A DNA stretch of 64,000 bases from Schistosoma mansoni. Taxonomy: Eukaryota > Platyhelminthes > Trematoda > Strigeidida > Schistosomatidae. Below the pieces are notes generated by a model. It made no database searches. It was not told the origin of the DNA and saw only the letters and a list, made by a program, of their open reading frames with translations. Where the stretch lies: NCBI RefSeq assembly GCF_000237925.1, contig NW_017385987.1:2728001-2792000 (forward strand), in the 5' to 3' direction. Below, piece after piece: positions 25,154-36,121 of the stretch; position 1 is the first letter of the stretch; every line of letters begins with the position of its first letter. The position numbers and the translations under genes are program-made.

Positions 25154-25675
25154 ATAGTCCCCAAATGCCCTGGTACGGCCGAGAATGGGGAGCGTCCGCA
25201 CTCTCTCTCGAAATGTTCTCACATGGCCACGCGTATATAGCCTCTGCCAGGGAAGTCCTACTCACTGCCTTCTCGTGGCATTACTGTTGTTTATGAAATT
25301 GAGAGGACGAAAAGCGAATGTCCGGCGTTTTAACCGGGTTGGTGGACATGGAAAGTCCACCTAGGGGAGTTGGAAAACCCTGATTCCAAACCGATGGGGA
25401 ACATGGGCTCCAGTATCCTGAGAGAACAAATGACGTATGAACCAATTGTTGATCACTGGCTACCATGGGACTGAATCTCCTTACGATGCTCCACTGCCTT
25501 GTGAATCAGACCTTTAGGTCAAAGGCTCCGGGTGTGGCTCCCTAAGAAAACCACCTGTTTCAGTTCGGGCACCCGGGCAGTATCATAGCCCTCACACAAA
25601 TCGAATGAGATTTGTGTGGCGCATATTTATCTGGTGCTTCCTTGTACCAACATTTATGTGTTTAAATAAATGAAT
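25154..25675 (+). mobile_element. Non-autonomous retroposon with family-1-like 3' tail, copy 2
   Basis: Plus-strand partner of 7380-7915. It ends with TTTATGTGTTTAAATAAAT followed by (GAATAAATAAA), as in target-primed retroposition. Confidence 0.65.
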
Positions 25676-26214
25676 AAATAAAAAGAGTGGCTTTTACTGT
25701 TCAATTTATTTTCATCAAGTATATAACAAGAAACTCTAACCAGGTAACTAATCTTATCATATACTAATATTATTCAATTTGACCTGTGAATACAACATTT
25801 GATGATGAAAAGGAAATCTAAGTTTTATTAATAACAAACAACAGTATATTCGGTGACAATATTTCGAATTTTGATTTCATATCTCACTTGGCGATTAATT
25901 TTTACAGAAAAAAATCATTGTTTCTGCCTACTTGTCAATGTCTAAACTGTCCTCAGACAATAAAGCTGTACAGAACATGACAGAAAACGGTAAATCAGTT
26001 TAATTTAAATAATACAACATAGTAAGTCAATGTATCAGGATTTATCCAAAGTACAACGTAAATAAATACACTTTGATGTAACAGAATAATAGTTTAAATA
26101 CACTTGTGAAATCTCTGTTATTTTTTAAAATTAGTAATCAGTAATCACACTGAATTAAAAACATAGTTTATTAGGTTAAAAACAGATTCAATAGTTATTT
26201 ACTACAAAGTTTAA

Positions 26215-26875
26215 ATGTAACCAATTAGACGATTTGGACTTCGTAGATGAACTGACCCTTCTATCCCATACACACGAACAAATGCAGATGAAGACAACTA
26301 GTGTAACAGCAGTCTCTGCATCAGTGGACCTCAACATACACAAAGGAAAAAGCAAGATTCTCAAATACAACACGGAGAACACCAACCCAATCGTACTTAA
26401 TGGAGAAACTCTGGAGGAGGTGAAAACATTCACGTACCTGGGAAGCATCATTGATAAACAAGGAGGATCGGATGCAGACGTAAAGGCGAGGATTGGCAAA
26501 GCAAGGACAGTATTTCTACAATTGAAGAACATATGGAACTCAAAACAACTGTCAACTAACTTCAAAGTGAGAATATTCAATACGAACGTAAAGACAGTCC
26601 TATTGTACGGAGCCGAAACGTTGAGAACTACTACATCCATCGTCAAGAAGGTACAATTATTTATAAACAGATGTCTACGCAAAATACTCAACAGCGGAAA
26701 ACAGGAAGGCCAAAGAACACATGACGCCGGTAAATAGAAGTAGATATGAAAAGGATGAATGTTAACTGGAAAGAACTGGAAAGGATTGTTTGGGACAGGA
26801 TTGGACGGAGAATACTGGTGTGCGGCCTATGCTCCTCGACGAGGGGTAACAGGCGTAAGTAAGTAAGTTTAAATT
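26215..26875 (+). mobile_element. Family-2 (RTE-like) non-LTR retrotransposon, 3' fragment
   Basis: An open frame (26234-26737) encodes the end of the RT palm and the thumb: LDFVDELTLLSH (FADD changed to FVDE), HKGKSKIL, TYLGSIIDKQGGSDADVK and [13 protein letters not shown]. It then jumps, by internal deletion, to the C-terminal [11 protein letters not shown] block. The 3' end is GCGTAAGTAAGTAAG, the simple-repeat tail of this family. 5'-truncated and inactive. Confidence 0.8.
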
Positions 26876-27388
26876 TCTTCATTTTTTTTCTTATCAGTTA
26901 AACCGTATATATCATTTATCGCTAACTTCTAAGTTTGTTCATACAGATCAAAAAATGAACTGCTAAAGCTAAGAAATGAAAGAGGAAATGTACTAGAACA
27001 TTCAAGCATAACAACTAAGTATAATAATCAAAAAAATTAAGAGATAAGTGTTTTTTAGTTCACTAAGAATTCAGGATGAAAAAGCATTTCTTTAACCTAC
27101 AACAAGAGGTTACCTACCTAGAAATAACAAAAAGATAAATGACATACTGATTGGTCATTAGGGAGTAAGTGGTTTACTATTTGTTTGATCTTTAATGTTG
27201 ATCCAATTCTATCAGTTCAAATAACTCAGAGATAACCCTTCTTACAGTGACAATGAGTGATGCAAGTTCTAATCCCTAACATGAAACATTAGTTTCATCA
27301 ACATCGAAAATATATCTTGTAAACAAGTACCAAGTGGTATGAAATCTAGATTTACAGCTTCCTGATAATTATTCGCAATTATTATCAG

Positions 27389-27532
27389 AAGGGGTTTTGT
27401 GGAGATTTAGTATTTTCATAGTTGAAAGCGTGAGTCAATTGAAGCTAGACCACCAGGGAGAGCCTGGAAGCACTGGACGGCCGTTTCGTCCTATTGTGGG
27501 ACTCCTCAGCAGTGCGCATCCACGACGCGAGA
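27389..27532 (-). repeat. Family-B hammerhead SINE, head truncated (B3)
   Basis: The reverse strand holds GATGCGCACTG, the hammerhead, the CTTCCAGG..TGGTGGTCTAGCTTC linker and the ..CTAAATCTCCACAAAACCCC end. Most of the tRNA-like head is missing. Confidence 0.8.
27470..27515 (-). ncRNA. Hammerhead ribozyme, family B, fully intact
   Basis: 46 nt with every element present: stem I GCACTG/CAGTGC, CTGAGGA, stem II GTCC CACAATA GGAC, GAAA, short palindromic stem III and cleavage triplet GTC. It is a type I layout (open at stem I), like Sm-alpha, but with different loop and stem sequences. Confidence 0.85.
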
Positions 27533-28391
27533 TGAATAAGTTACAATATGATTCTAATCAAATGATCATCTATTTTCCAAAAGCTTTTCACAATTTTAGT
27601 AAACATATCATTATGACAATAGAAAATTAGTTATTACATCAATTCAAATTACCAACTACAGTTGTTTTCGATATAAGCAATAAGCATATCATAAATAAAC
27701 CAACAATTAATCAATATTTAGTCCTTTCTTTAGAAAAAAAACTCTTAAGCATATTAAAACTGATACCAATAGTATAGACAGTAATGTAAAACAAATGATC
27801 ATTTACTTGATATACTATTAACTTTGATATTATTACTGATCATCGAAGTTTTATACAAGGTATTAATTTGTTCAGAATGATTATCACCGATCATCTTTGT
27901 ATTGTTTATAGTTAGATTATTTTGTTGTACAATTTGATTCCCTAAAATAGCATCAATAGTAAATCCGTTCATTTGTTTTGTTTTTTTATTTCCAATAATG
28001 ATTATGAATTATATAATCAATGATTTACATTCATCAATTATGTAGGTTATTTTGGTAGTAACTAAAAGATTTCATTCATTGTCATATATTTGACGCCAAT
28101 AATAATAAATTTTTTTGAATTTTTTTGTTTTTAATTAAATATATTTTTATATACCGTAAAAATTTAATTGGCTAATTTTATTTTCCCGTAAAATTAATGT
28201 TAAATGGATTCATAATAGGGTATAGAAGAATTTTTCTTCTTATTGGTTAATATATGACCCCTTTTAATATAAGTTAATTTTTTCCTTCCCTAATAAACAG
28301 TTGATACTCTACTGAAAATTTCATTTGATAACAATAAATAACTAATTTGAATGAGAAAATAAGATTGATCAACTTATAAACATTATAATCA

Positions 28392-28592
28392 GAATGGCTC
28401 AGTGGTCTATCAGTTAAGTGCTCTGGCGCCAGACTGGTAGGTCCTGGGTTCGAATCTCGCTCGTGAGGCAGGACCGTGGATGTGCACTACTGAGGAGTCC
28501 CACAATAGGACGAAATAGCCGTCAAGCAGTGCTTCCAGGTTTTCTATGGTGGTTTAGCTTCAACTGACTCATGATTTCAACTATGAAAATTA
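28392..28592 (+). repeat. Family-B tRNA-headed hammerhead SINE, near full length (B4)
   Basis: Head with A box (GGCTCAGTGGTCTATCAG) and B box (GGGTTCGAATCTC), then a ribozyme at 28484-28532 with CTGAGGA, GTCC/GGAC, GAAA and GTC intact. Stem I carries a three-base insertion (AAG) after the cleavage site. Confidence 0.8.
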
Positions 28593-28624
28593 TAAACATA
28601 TAAATAGCTTATATTCACCAAAAA

Positions 28625-28925
28625 CTAAATAGACTTAAATTCACTTAGTATTGTTTATTTGAATCTTCCCATTGATGTTTAGGGCTACAATTGATCAGTC
28701 TCTTATTGGCATATGTGCATACTGTGCGTATTGTCTCGGTATAGCCTTAATTCACAAGCATTATAAGCTGAGTGGATAACGCAATGGCGTTTGAAGTGAA
28801 CGGTACTGAGTTCGAGTCCCGGAGTGAACATCAACTCTGCGATGCAAGTACATTCAGCTGACGAGTCCCAAATGAGACGAAAAGAGCGTCCTGGATTCCA
28901 CTGCTAGCCACTATCCATCTTTGCT
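28625..28925 (+). repeat. Sm-alpha-type SINE (A3)
   Basis: Upstream unit (28625-28760) shared with 35232-35362, then a tRNA-like head with B box GAGTTCGAGTCCC, then a hammerhead at 28852-28896: CTGACGA, GAAA and GCGTC present, with the stem II closing pair and the stem III palindrome damaged. Confidence 0.8.
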
Positions 28926-29159
28926 TATAAATGGATTTAGTCCGTCTCCTGTTTTTTTCATATACATTAACATCGTTCATATAATATATATACATAAATA
29001 CATATGCTCAGTAGCGATTGGCTTCAAGAAGTATTTGCTGCAGTGCTGATGAGAAGCAGTGACCAGTGGAGTTCATCCAGGTCTGTTGTGAAATAGTAAC
29101 TCACTAAAGACAATGGTGGATGTGTTGCTCAATTTTGTGGATTAGTTGAATTTAGACAT

Positions 29160-29366
29160 TAACGCCGTCTGATGCCGACCCTGTGGTCTAATGGTTAAGG
29201 GCTCGTGCGTGAGACTGATAGGTCCTGGGTTGGAATCTCGCGAGGCGGGATCGTGGATGTGCACCGCCTAGGAGTTCCACAATAGGACGAAATGGCCGTT
29301 CAGTGGTTCCAGGTTTTCTATGGTGGTCTAGCTTCAATTGACTCATGATTTCAACTATGAAATAAT
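29160..29366 (+). repeat. Family-B SINE, decayed hammerhead (B5)
   Basis: The head is preceded by TTAGACATTAACGCCGTCTG, the usual 5' edge of this family. The ribozyme box reads CCTAGGA and the cleavage triplet GTT, so activity is unlikely. Confidence 0.75.
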
Positions 29367-29779
29367 AAACTTCAATTTTCCCCCATAAAGTAAACCATAA
29401 TTTACATGACTTCTTGTATTCGTGAACAATAAATTTATTGTGAAGTGAGGATATATAGATGGGTAGAACATTAGATGATTGAAAAAAAACTGTTTGGAAA
29501 GAGATTGAAACAATAAAATTGTAACAGTGATGAAAAGCGAACACTTTTGAAAAACGAAGACAAATGCAAAGTAAACAAACTAAAATGAATAAAGTACAAA
29601 TTAGGCTGAGCAAAATTTGTTTACATTTGATGGTTGAGGTATTCCACTTTACGTTTTATTGAAGAAGAAAATTAGGTCCAACGAAGGGTGAAAGTTTGGA
29701 CGTTTTTTCTTTGTATGTTGAGTACGGGCTTCAATTGATGGATCGCTAACGCCTAAATAGTGCAAAGGTTTTGATTCGG

Positions 29780-30095
29780 AATGGTGTATTAAGATGAAAT
29801 GATAACCAAATGACTTTTATTTATTCCTTACTATTTCTATCAAATATAATTACGATTGAAAGATATGGAGATTGATAGAAATAGGATTAAGGATTTTTTT
29901 GATTTTTCTATTTGTCTTATCAAGTCTATTTGTTAATGGTCATTTGTGTGTGTGTGTGTGAATGAGTGTTTACACACATGAATATTTCTGGAAATGATAG
30001 GAGTCAAATATCTTTTCTTGATGCACTTTAGATTTAAACTTGACAACTATTAATACAATAATATTACTCTTACTAACATTACAAAGGATAATAAA
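29780..30095 (-). repeat. Right arm of the 310-bp inverted duplication
   Basis: Reverse-complement partner of 23231-23540 with a (GT)n tract. Confidence 0.85.
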
Positions 30096-30177
30096 AATAA
30101 TAAACAACAATGGGAAGATCGAAATCACGATTATGTATAAATTCCACTTCACAACATTGCACAAAATGGTGTCTATA

Positions 30178-30345
30178 TGGAATCAGTCGTTAAGTCGATA
30201 AGGCAATGACGTTTGAAGTAAACGGTAGAAGGTTTGAGTCTCAGAGTGAATATCAACTATGCGATAAAGGTAAATCTAGCTGACGAGCCCTAAATAAAGC
30301 GAAACGTATATGCTGGATTCAACCGCTATTCGCCATTCATATCTG
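30178..30345 (+). repeat. Sm-alpha-type SINE, decayed (A4)
   Basis: The tRNA-like head is recognisable. The ribozyme keeps CTGACGA and GAAA but has lost stem II pairing and the cleavage triplet. Confidence 0.65.
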
Positions 30346-30917
30346 CCTAAAAACAGCTTTATAACTGTTTAGTCATTTAAAAAAGTATTTTCATTACGGA
30401 TTGTCATCGCCTGGAATAGCACAGAAAATCAAGTAACACTAAACAGCTATTTTGCGCCAATTTAGAACCCTGAAAGTGTTAACACTATCTATTCCAAACA
30501 AAATCTGATCTATAAACTTCTGTCTTGTGTACCATCGCGATACCGTTCAACCTGTAAATCGAAATTCATTGATCACGACTTCTTGAATTATTTTCTAGAA
30601 GTCTAGCTAGTTTGTTGTTACAATCGATCTCAGAATTATGAAGATTCATCAAGCGCAAATACTCGCTTAAACAAACATAGCAAACAATACAAAATGAGTT
30701 GATGCAGGAACCAATTTATTTTTGTATTTGCTAATGATTTATGGCATAGTCTATTATTAACTTAGTATAAATTACTAAGTTCATACAAAATAAAATTACG
30801 TGTGACTGTTAAACAGATTTTAAGTATTATACCATATTTATCTAAATATTTTGTTAGTCATTACGCTATATTCTATACAGAACACAATTCAATTAATTTT
30901 ATATTATCAATTTTGGG

Positions 30918-31020
30918 GATTTGTGGAGATTGCAGTATTTTCAAAGTTCAATTCACAAGTCAATCTAAGCTAGTCCACCATTGGAAACCTGGAAACACTA
31001 GACGGCCGTTTCGTCCTAGT
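30918..31020 (-). repeat. Family-B SINE 3' part, inverted to B7 (B6)
   Basis: The minus strand from inside the ribozyme (ACTAGGACGAAACGGCCGTC) to the tail. Head and CUGANGA box are absent. Confidence 0.7.
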
Positions 31021-31059
31021 ATGAAGCGTGAACAGTTGTGTAAACGAATGAGTCGATCG

Positions 31060-31265
31060 AAGTTAGATATTAACACCGTTGGATGCCGGTCCAGTAGTCT
31101 AGAGGTTCGCACGAGAGACCGAAAGGCCTGAGTTCGCGTCCGACGTGCGGTATTGTAGGGGCTCACTACCAAGGAGTCCCATACTAGGACGAAATGGCCG
31201 TTCAGTACCTCCAGGTTTCTAATAGTGGTCTAGCCTAGATTGACTCGTGAATTCAACTTTGAAAA
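31060..31265 (+). repeat. Family-B SINE, near full length, decayed ribozyme (B7)
   Basis: Starts TTAGATATTAACACCGTTGG, then a tRNA-like head. The ribozyme keeps GTCC/GGAC and GAAA but has ACCAAGGA in place of CTGAGGA and GTT at the cleavage site. Confidence 0.7.
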
Positions 31266-31654
31266 TTTTAAATTCATCACATTGTTAGCTATACACATTT
31301 CAAGTTAATCGAACATGTGTATGGTATAAATTGATTTAATTTGTTTTCAGTGACTAATTTCTAAATTAGCAAAAAATAAATTATATATTATATTTCCATA
31401 TTATTCTTTATATGATCCACTATACACTTCAGGACTGTAGTGGAAAAACAAAATATAAAGCTTTAATTGGTCATCATTTGTTACAGTAACGCTACTTTAT
31501 ATTTTTCCATTATCATGAAGTTTGGCAGTACAGAGGTTTAGGGAGAACAATTATTACTGGATTACTTATGAAGAAAATTCAACATTGATAAAAATTCAAC
31601 CATACAAACATCGACCATATTTATTATATAGCTGACAAATATAGTATCTATTTC

Positions 31655-31740
31655 ACTGGGTTTTCCATGGTGGTCTAGCTTCAATTGACTCATGATTTCA
31701 ACTACATAAAATTACTAAAATATCCACAAAACCCCCTTCC
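31655..31740 (+). repeat. Family-B SINE 3' tail fragment (B8)
   Basis: Only the part after the ribozyme remains, from GTTTTCCATGGTGGTC to CCACAAAACCCCCTTCC, which defines the family's 3' end. Confidence 0.7.
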
Positions 31741-32774
31741 AATTATAATCTCTTATTTTAAACAATCGCTCGTCGATGTAACAAATAACTGCTAAGTGAA
31801 CTGGATTTCATAAAGCGTCATTTTTGATGTACTAGTTGAATAACACTTTAGTTCTAAATAAGATAAAAATAAAACGCACTCTCTAAAAGTATTTTTCATT
31901 TAAGATTACCTTTTGAATTCATCTGATGTTATAACGAAAGAGACCTATTGTGTCATTGAAGAAGACGGAAGGCAATTCAGCGGAGAAAATTTTTTTCATC
32001 TGACCTTATAGTCCTTATTTTCAAACGGAATCTCGACATCACAATTTTAACACTGTTTCCATTACCCCAACAAATTCGACTAAAGTATTATAAGGAATTC
32101 TATTAATGAATTTGTACTTTTTGACTGACTGACTCCCGATTGGTCATATTTTGTATATTTCAGAAGACGATAATAGATTTAATTATTACAAGTATTTAGA
32201 CTAGTTACAAACTGACAGTTATCCACTCCGTGTTTATATTTATATCTGGTTATCCTAACTGTAGGTCACATAAAAAAGGTGGATTCAAGTACAATAAAAA
32301 CCATATATATTGTACACAATCTAATTCTACGATTAAGCCCTAGTATCGCGTTGTTGTATTTATGTTATTTTTTTGAAGTATTAGGACCACTTTTTTCATA
32401 AAATGCTTTCACTGAATTTTGTTTATTCTTTTCATAATTGTCAATCAGAAGGGAAGATTTATTTGTGTTAATTTCCCACTCTCTTTATGTTCTGTAATGT
32501 TTCTAGTTCAATTGAGAAGTGTTATAGAATTCGTTTATTTAACTATCAAATTTCTATACTAGATCACGAATGAAGAAGAGCCTAAAAAAGAAGGAAATAG
32601 CTTTCCAATGTCCCTAGAATTCTAACAGTCCTCTCACTGATGACAAATATCTTCGTCATATATAATAAATCGGTTTAATTAGCCAAATAAATAACAAGAA
32701 ATGAAACTTACTTTTCGGGTTCGAGTCCGTCTACCGTTCATATATTATAAGCTTTTATGATATCATAAAAAAAC

Positions 32775-32972
32775 TAACACCGTTGGATGCCAGCTCAGTG
32801 ACCTAGTGGTTAAGCTCTCGCGCGCAAAACTGATAGGTCCTGGGTTGGAGTCTCGCGAGGAGGGATCGTGCATGCGCACTGCTGAGGAGTCCCTTAATAG
32901 AACGAAACGGCTGTCTGGTGCTTCCAGGTTTTCCATGGTAGTCTAGCTTCAATTGATTCATGATCCCAACTA
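32775..32972 (+). repeat. Family-B tRNA-headed hammerhead SINE (B9)
   Basis: Near full length with A box CAGTGACCTAGTGGTTAAG and B-box-like GGGTTGGAGTCTC. The ribozyme is listed separately. Confidence 0.8.
32876..32921 (+). ncRNA. Hammerhead ribozyme, family B, core intact
   Basis: CTGAGGA, GAAA and the GTC triplet are intact. Stem I GCACTG/TGGTGC pairs with two G-U wobbles, and stem II GTCC/GAAC has one mismatch. Confidence 0.65.
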
Positions 32973-34130
32973 TTAAAAAAAAAATCACTATCTACCATAA
33001 CTATTTTTTTAAAAAGGTCCATAAATCATACAATGATCCTATCAATGAAAAAAAAGCACTTTAAATAAAAGAAATTTTAAGAAAAATTATCGATTAAATG
33101 ATAAATATGACAATGATAGGCAGTTTTATATCAAGCAAAAAAACAACGTCGAAGGATAGAGAAGAAAATCGAATGACACAAATGAACAACAACAAAAAGA
33201 GAAATCAAAACACCTGGCTTCTCTATTTACCACTTTTTCTCTTCACAATATCTACCACAAAAAAAATAAAGTTAAACTCAATTGTTTTAATTTGCGTGCA
33301 ATCAAATTTTTAATCTGTCGGTTTCTAGTTGTGTATTTTTCTTCTGACTAAATAATTAGTTTAACCATGAATATACAGTTAGACACGTGAATACAAATAT
33401 TCATCTGTTAATGAAAAGTTAATGATCCGGGTTTCATTTTTTTATGTCAATTGTCTGATGAAAATATCGTCATATTCAATGAAATCCCACTTGACTTTAT
33501 CTTCTACCTTTTCTTCGAAAAAAACAACAACAAACAATCCGTTTGATTTTGTTGATTTTATATTCTAAATAAGAGAGGAATGGATCACTTTTCATTGTCT
33601 ACCTAATTCTACCTTCTGTTTTATAGTTATCTTAATTAATCAGATAGTGTATGTATATATGCTAAATTCATATATTTATATATATGTGGCTTTAGTTAAA
33701 CAAATGGATTATAAAAAAGAGTTAAACGTGAATATTGAGGAAAAAAAGAAGTTTCTGTAAATGAAACCTTTCGAAGAATTTATTCATTCAAATCAGAATA
33801 TTTGATCATTAGCTGAAATCAGATAAACAACAGTTTTAATCTGATCAGTGGGTAAGCAGATGTTTTATCATGGTATTAAAGATTCTCATTCAGTTATATG
33901 TGTTATTCACTATTCAATATTGAAAAGCCAGATTTGAGTATAAATACTCCACTTAAATGGATAACAGTTCAATGTTTGAATTTGATTACGTGGAAGTGGA
34001 GTAAATATTTCAGATATTATTTAATAAGATTATCTGTAAATGTAATCATCTTGTGTGATAGATAACCATTACTAACCGATTGGTGAACAATAGGTGTTTT
34101 CACTATTTCACCTAAATACTACATTATAAA

Positions 34131-34790
34131 ATCCAAACTACGTTTGGGTGAAGAATAACTGTCGGGAATAAGTAAGAGACGCGTGTCACCCAATCGAAAT
34201 CAGAACAAGGTGATTGAGGTAACAACGGTTCTAAATTTCATCATTAATACAAATCTACAATTTTACCTAAACAGATATTACCACTCAGTTATTCAACCGA
34301 CAACTGTTCCAACAATAATCGATCTAAATTACAATAAATAGACAAATTGATAAGAAGTATAAGAAAATTGCAGAACGCTCCAAAAAATAAGCGTTATTCT
34401 ATCCTCTCTGGATAAATCAAGTGATTGTTTGTTGCTTTATAACAGAAAGTGTTTCCAATCCTGGGAAATTGCTCCAATTCACAACCAAAATGCACAATCC
34501 CAGTCAAATCAAGCAACTCAATCAAAGAGGGAACAATCAATATGGCTGCCGCCAGGATAAAATATCAATTAAAACAACATAGATACAGTCCAAGAAGAAA
34601 CATAGAAACCCAGTGAAAGCTACAGAAAAAGTGAGAAAACTATTATGAAATGAAACATCTCAATCTCAAATGGCATCAAAATACTAACAATAATGTACAA
34701 ATAAAGGAACCATTAAGAAGAAGTTGCAAAGTATGCACGGAGGGATTTTCACATACGAAACCTTCAAAATGGATCTTACAACATATCTTA
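34131..34790 (-). repeat. 650-670-bp dispersed repeat, copy 2
   Basis: Partner of 16438-17108. The reading frames on the minus strand are interrupted here too. Confidence 0.65.
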
Positions 34791-34878
34791 TCCTACTTTT
34801 TGAGAATATGTCTTTTCAGTTGAAGCTAATAAGTACTGTTATAATGAATGTTTTCGTAGAAAAATTTTTTTTAAAAAT

Positions 34879-34961
34879 GGCACGGTCAAGAATTCATGCC
34901 ATGGGTCGTTGAAACGGAACGGCGGGTGGATTTGAAAGGATCTGACTTTTTTTACCGTGCC
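34879..34961. mobile_element. 83-bp MITE-like element with terminal inverted repeats
   Basis: The ends are GGCACGGTCAA and TTACCGTGCC, inverted copies of each other, flanked by TAAAAAT on the left and TAAAAAAT on the right, a near target-site duplication. It has no coding capacity. Half of it recurs at 46912-46960. Confidence 0.55.
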
Positions 34962-35194
34962 TAAAAAATAAATAGTAATGCACTAGGAAATATGTTTTTT
35001 CTAGGTGACATTTATTTACTTAAAGTAAACATTTTTACTTAGTTCTTCAAAATATTAAGTAAAAACACACTTTTCCTCGAAAAAAAATAAATCGATATTG
35101 AGAGACAGTATCAATTCGTAACTAACTCCTCAGTTTGAGGTGTTTTGTTTTCTAATATCAAAATTTTTTTAATAATTAATTTACATAGTTAGCA

Positions 35195-35362
35195 GAGATG
35201 GATAGTGGCTAGCAGTGGAATCCAGGACGCGCTAACCATGCTTGTGAATTAAGGTATATCGAGGCAATACGCACAGTATGCACATATGCCAATTAGAGAC
35301 TGACCAGTTGCAGTCCTAACAAATCGATGGGAAGATTCAAACAAACAATACTAAGTTGAATT
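35195..35362 (-). repeat. Sm-alpha-type SINE with internal deletion (A5)
   Basis: The minus strand matches the upstream unit of A3, then jumps directly to GCGCGTCCTGGATTCC and the 3' end. The tRNA-like head and all of the ribozyme 5' of the cleavage triplet are missing. Confidence 0.75.
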
Positions 35363-35899
35363 TAATTTACATAGCTGCAAAAACTAGTGAAAAAAATAAT
35401 AATAAAGGATCAAACAACGTTTTGTCATCAATAGACTGAAGTTGAAAATATTAGACGAAATTTCTTTTTAACCCACTGCCTTAATTGTAGTATGTTTAAT
35501 GTGAGCTTTAAAACTCCTAGGTTAAATCTATCAGTAATGCTTTGTAATAAACCTTTAACGTTTTAGGTAGACCTCTGATATCTGTAGCAAACTTATTGAA
35601 GTGACTTTGTGGTATGATATGTTGGGTTAACCGGACATAAGCCAAATGACAAGTCCATGCTAATGGGCGAGATTTGACTCTATTTTCTAAAGAACAATAC
35701 GGATGCCACTGGTTGAGAATGTGGCTTTATTTTCTAAGTGGGAAAGATGCATATTTAGCAATGTACATATATTCTAGATCTATGTATTTGTAATATAACT
35801 TCCTTTACATTCGCAGGTTTCCCAGTCAGGTAGCTAGTTGGGCTTACGTATAAGAAGCTTGTATGCTGGTATCAGACTCAGATAGCTGAACGACATAAC

Positions 35900-36121
35900 A
35901 TGACATCCCCGTCAAAAATTTACATATTTAAAGTCTTACTGAATTCTGAAGTGATCATATTATTCTCTTCTGTTGTAATCTCTTTAATGTCAAAAGAAAA
36001 TGCTATGGAGGTTCTTGGGCTTATATTACATTCTTTAAGTAGATTATGGTTTAGACGTACACAAAATATTAAAACATACATATTATTTTCAGCTATAACA
36101 ATTCTGATCTATTTATTCTAG
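35900..36121 (+). CDS. Short open frame, doubtful
   Basis: 73 codons from an ATG, with hydrophobic segments at both ends and no recognised domain. There are no clear splice signals and it lies in repeat-rich sequence. It may be chance. Confidence 0.15.
   Translation: MTSPSKIYIFKVLLNSEVIILFSSVVISLMSKENAMEVLGLILHSLSRLWFRRTQNIKTYILFSAITILIYLF

Noticed and set aside
26188-26691. 167-codon minus-strand frame (similarly 37699-38283)
   Set aside because: Antisense shadow of the family-2 reverse transcriptase on the plus strand.
27397-27630. Open frames reading SQLKLDHQGEPGSTGRPFRPI at several places (21099, 27397, 29188, 32803)
   Set aside because: They are translations of the family-B SINE tail and ribozyme; frame conservation only reflects sequence conservation.
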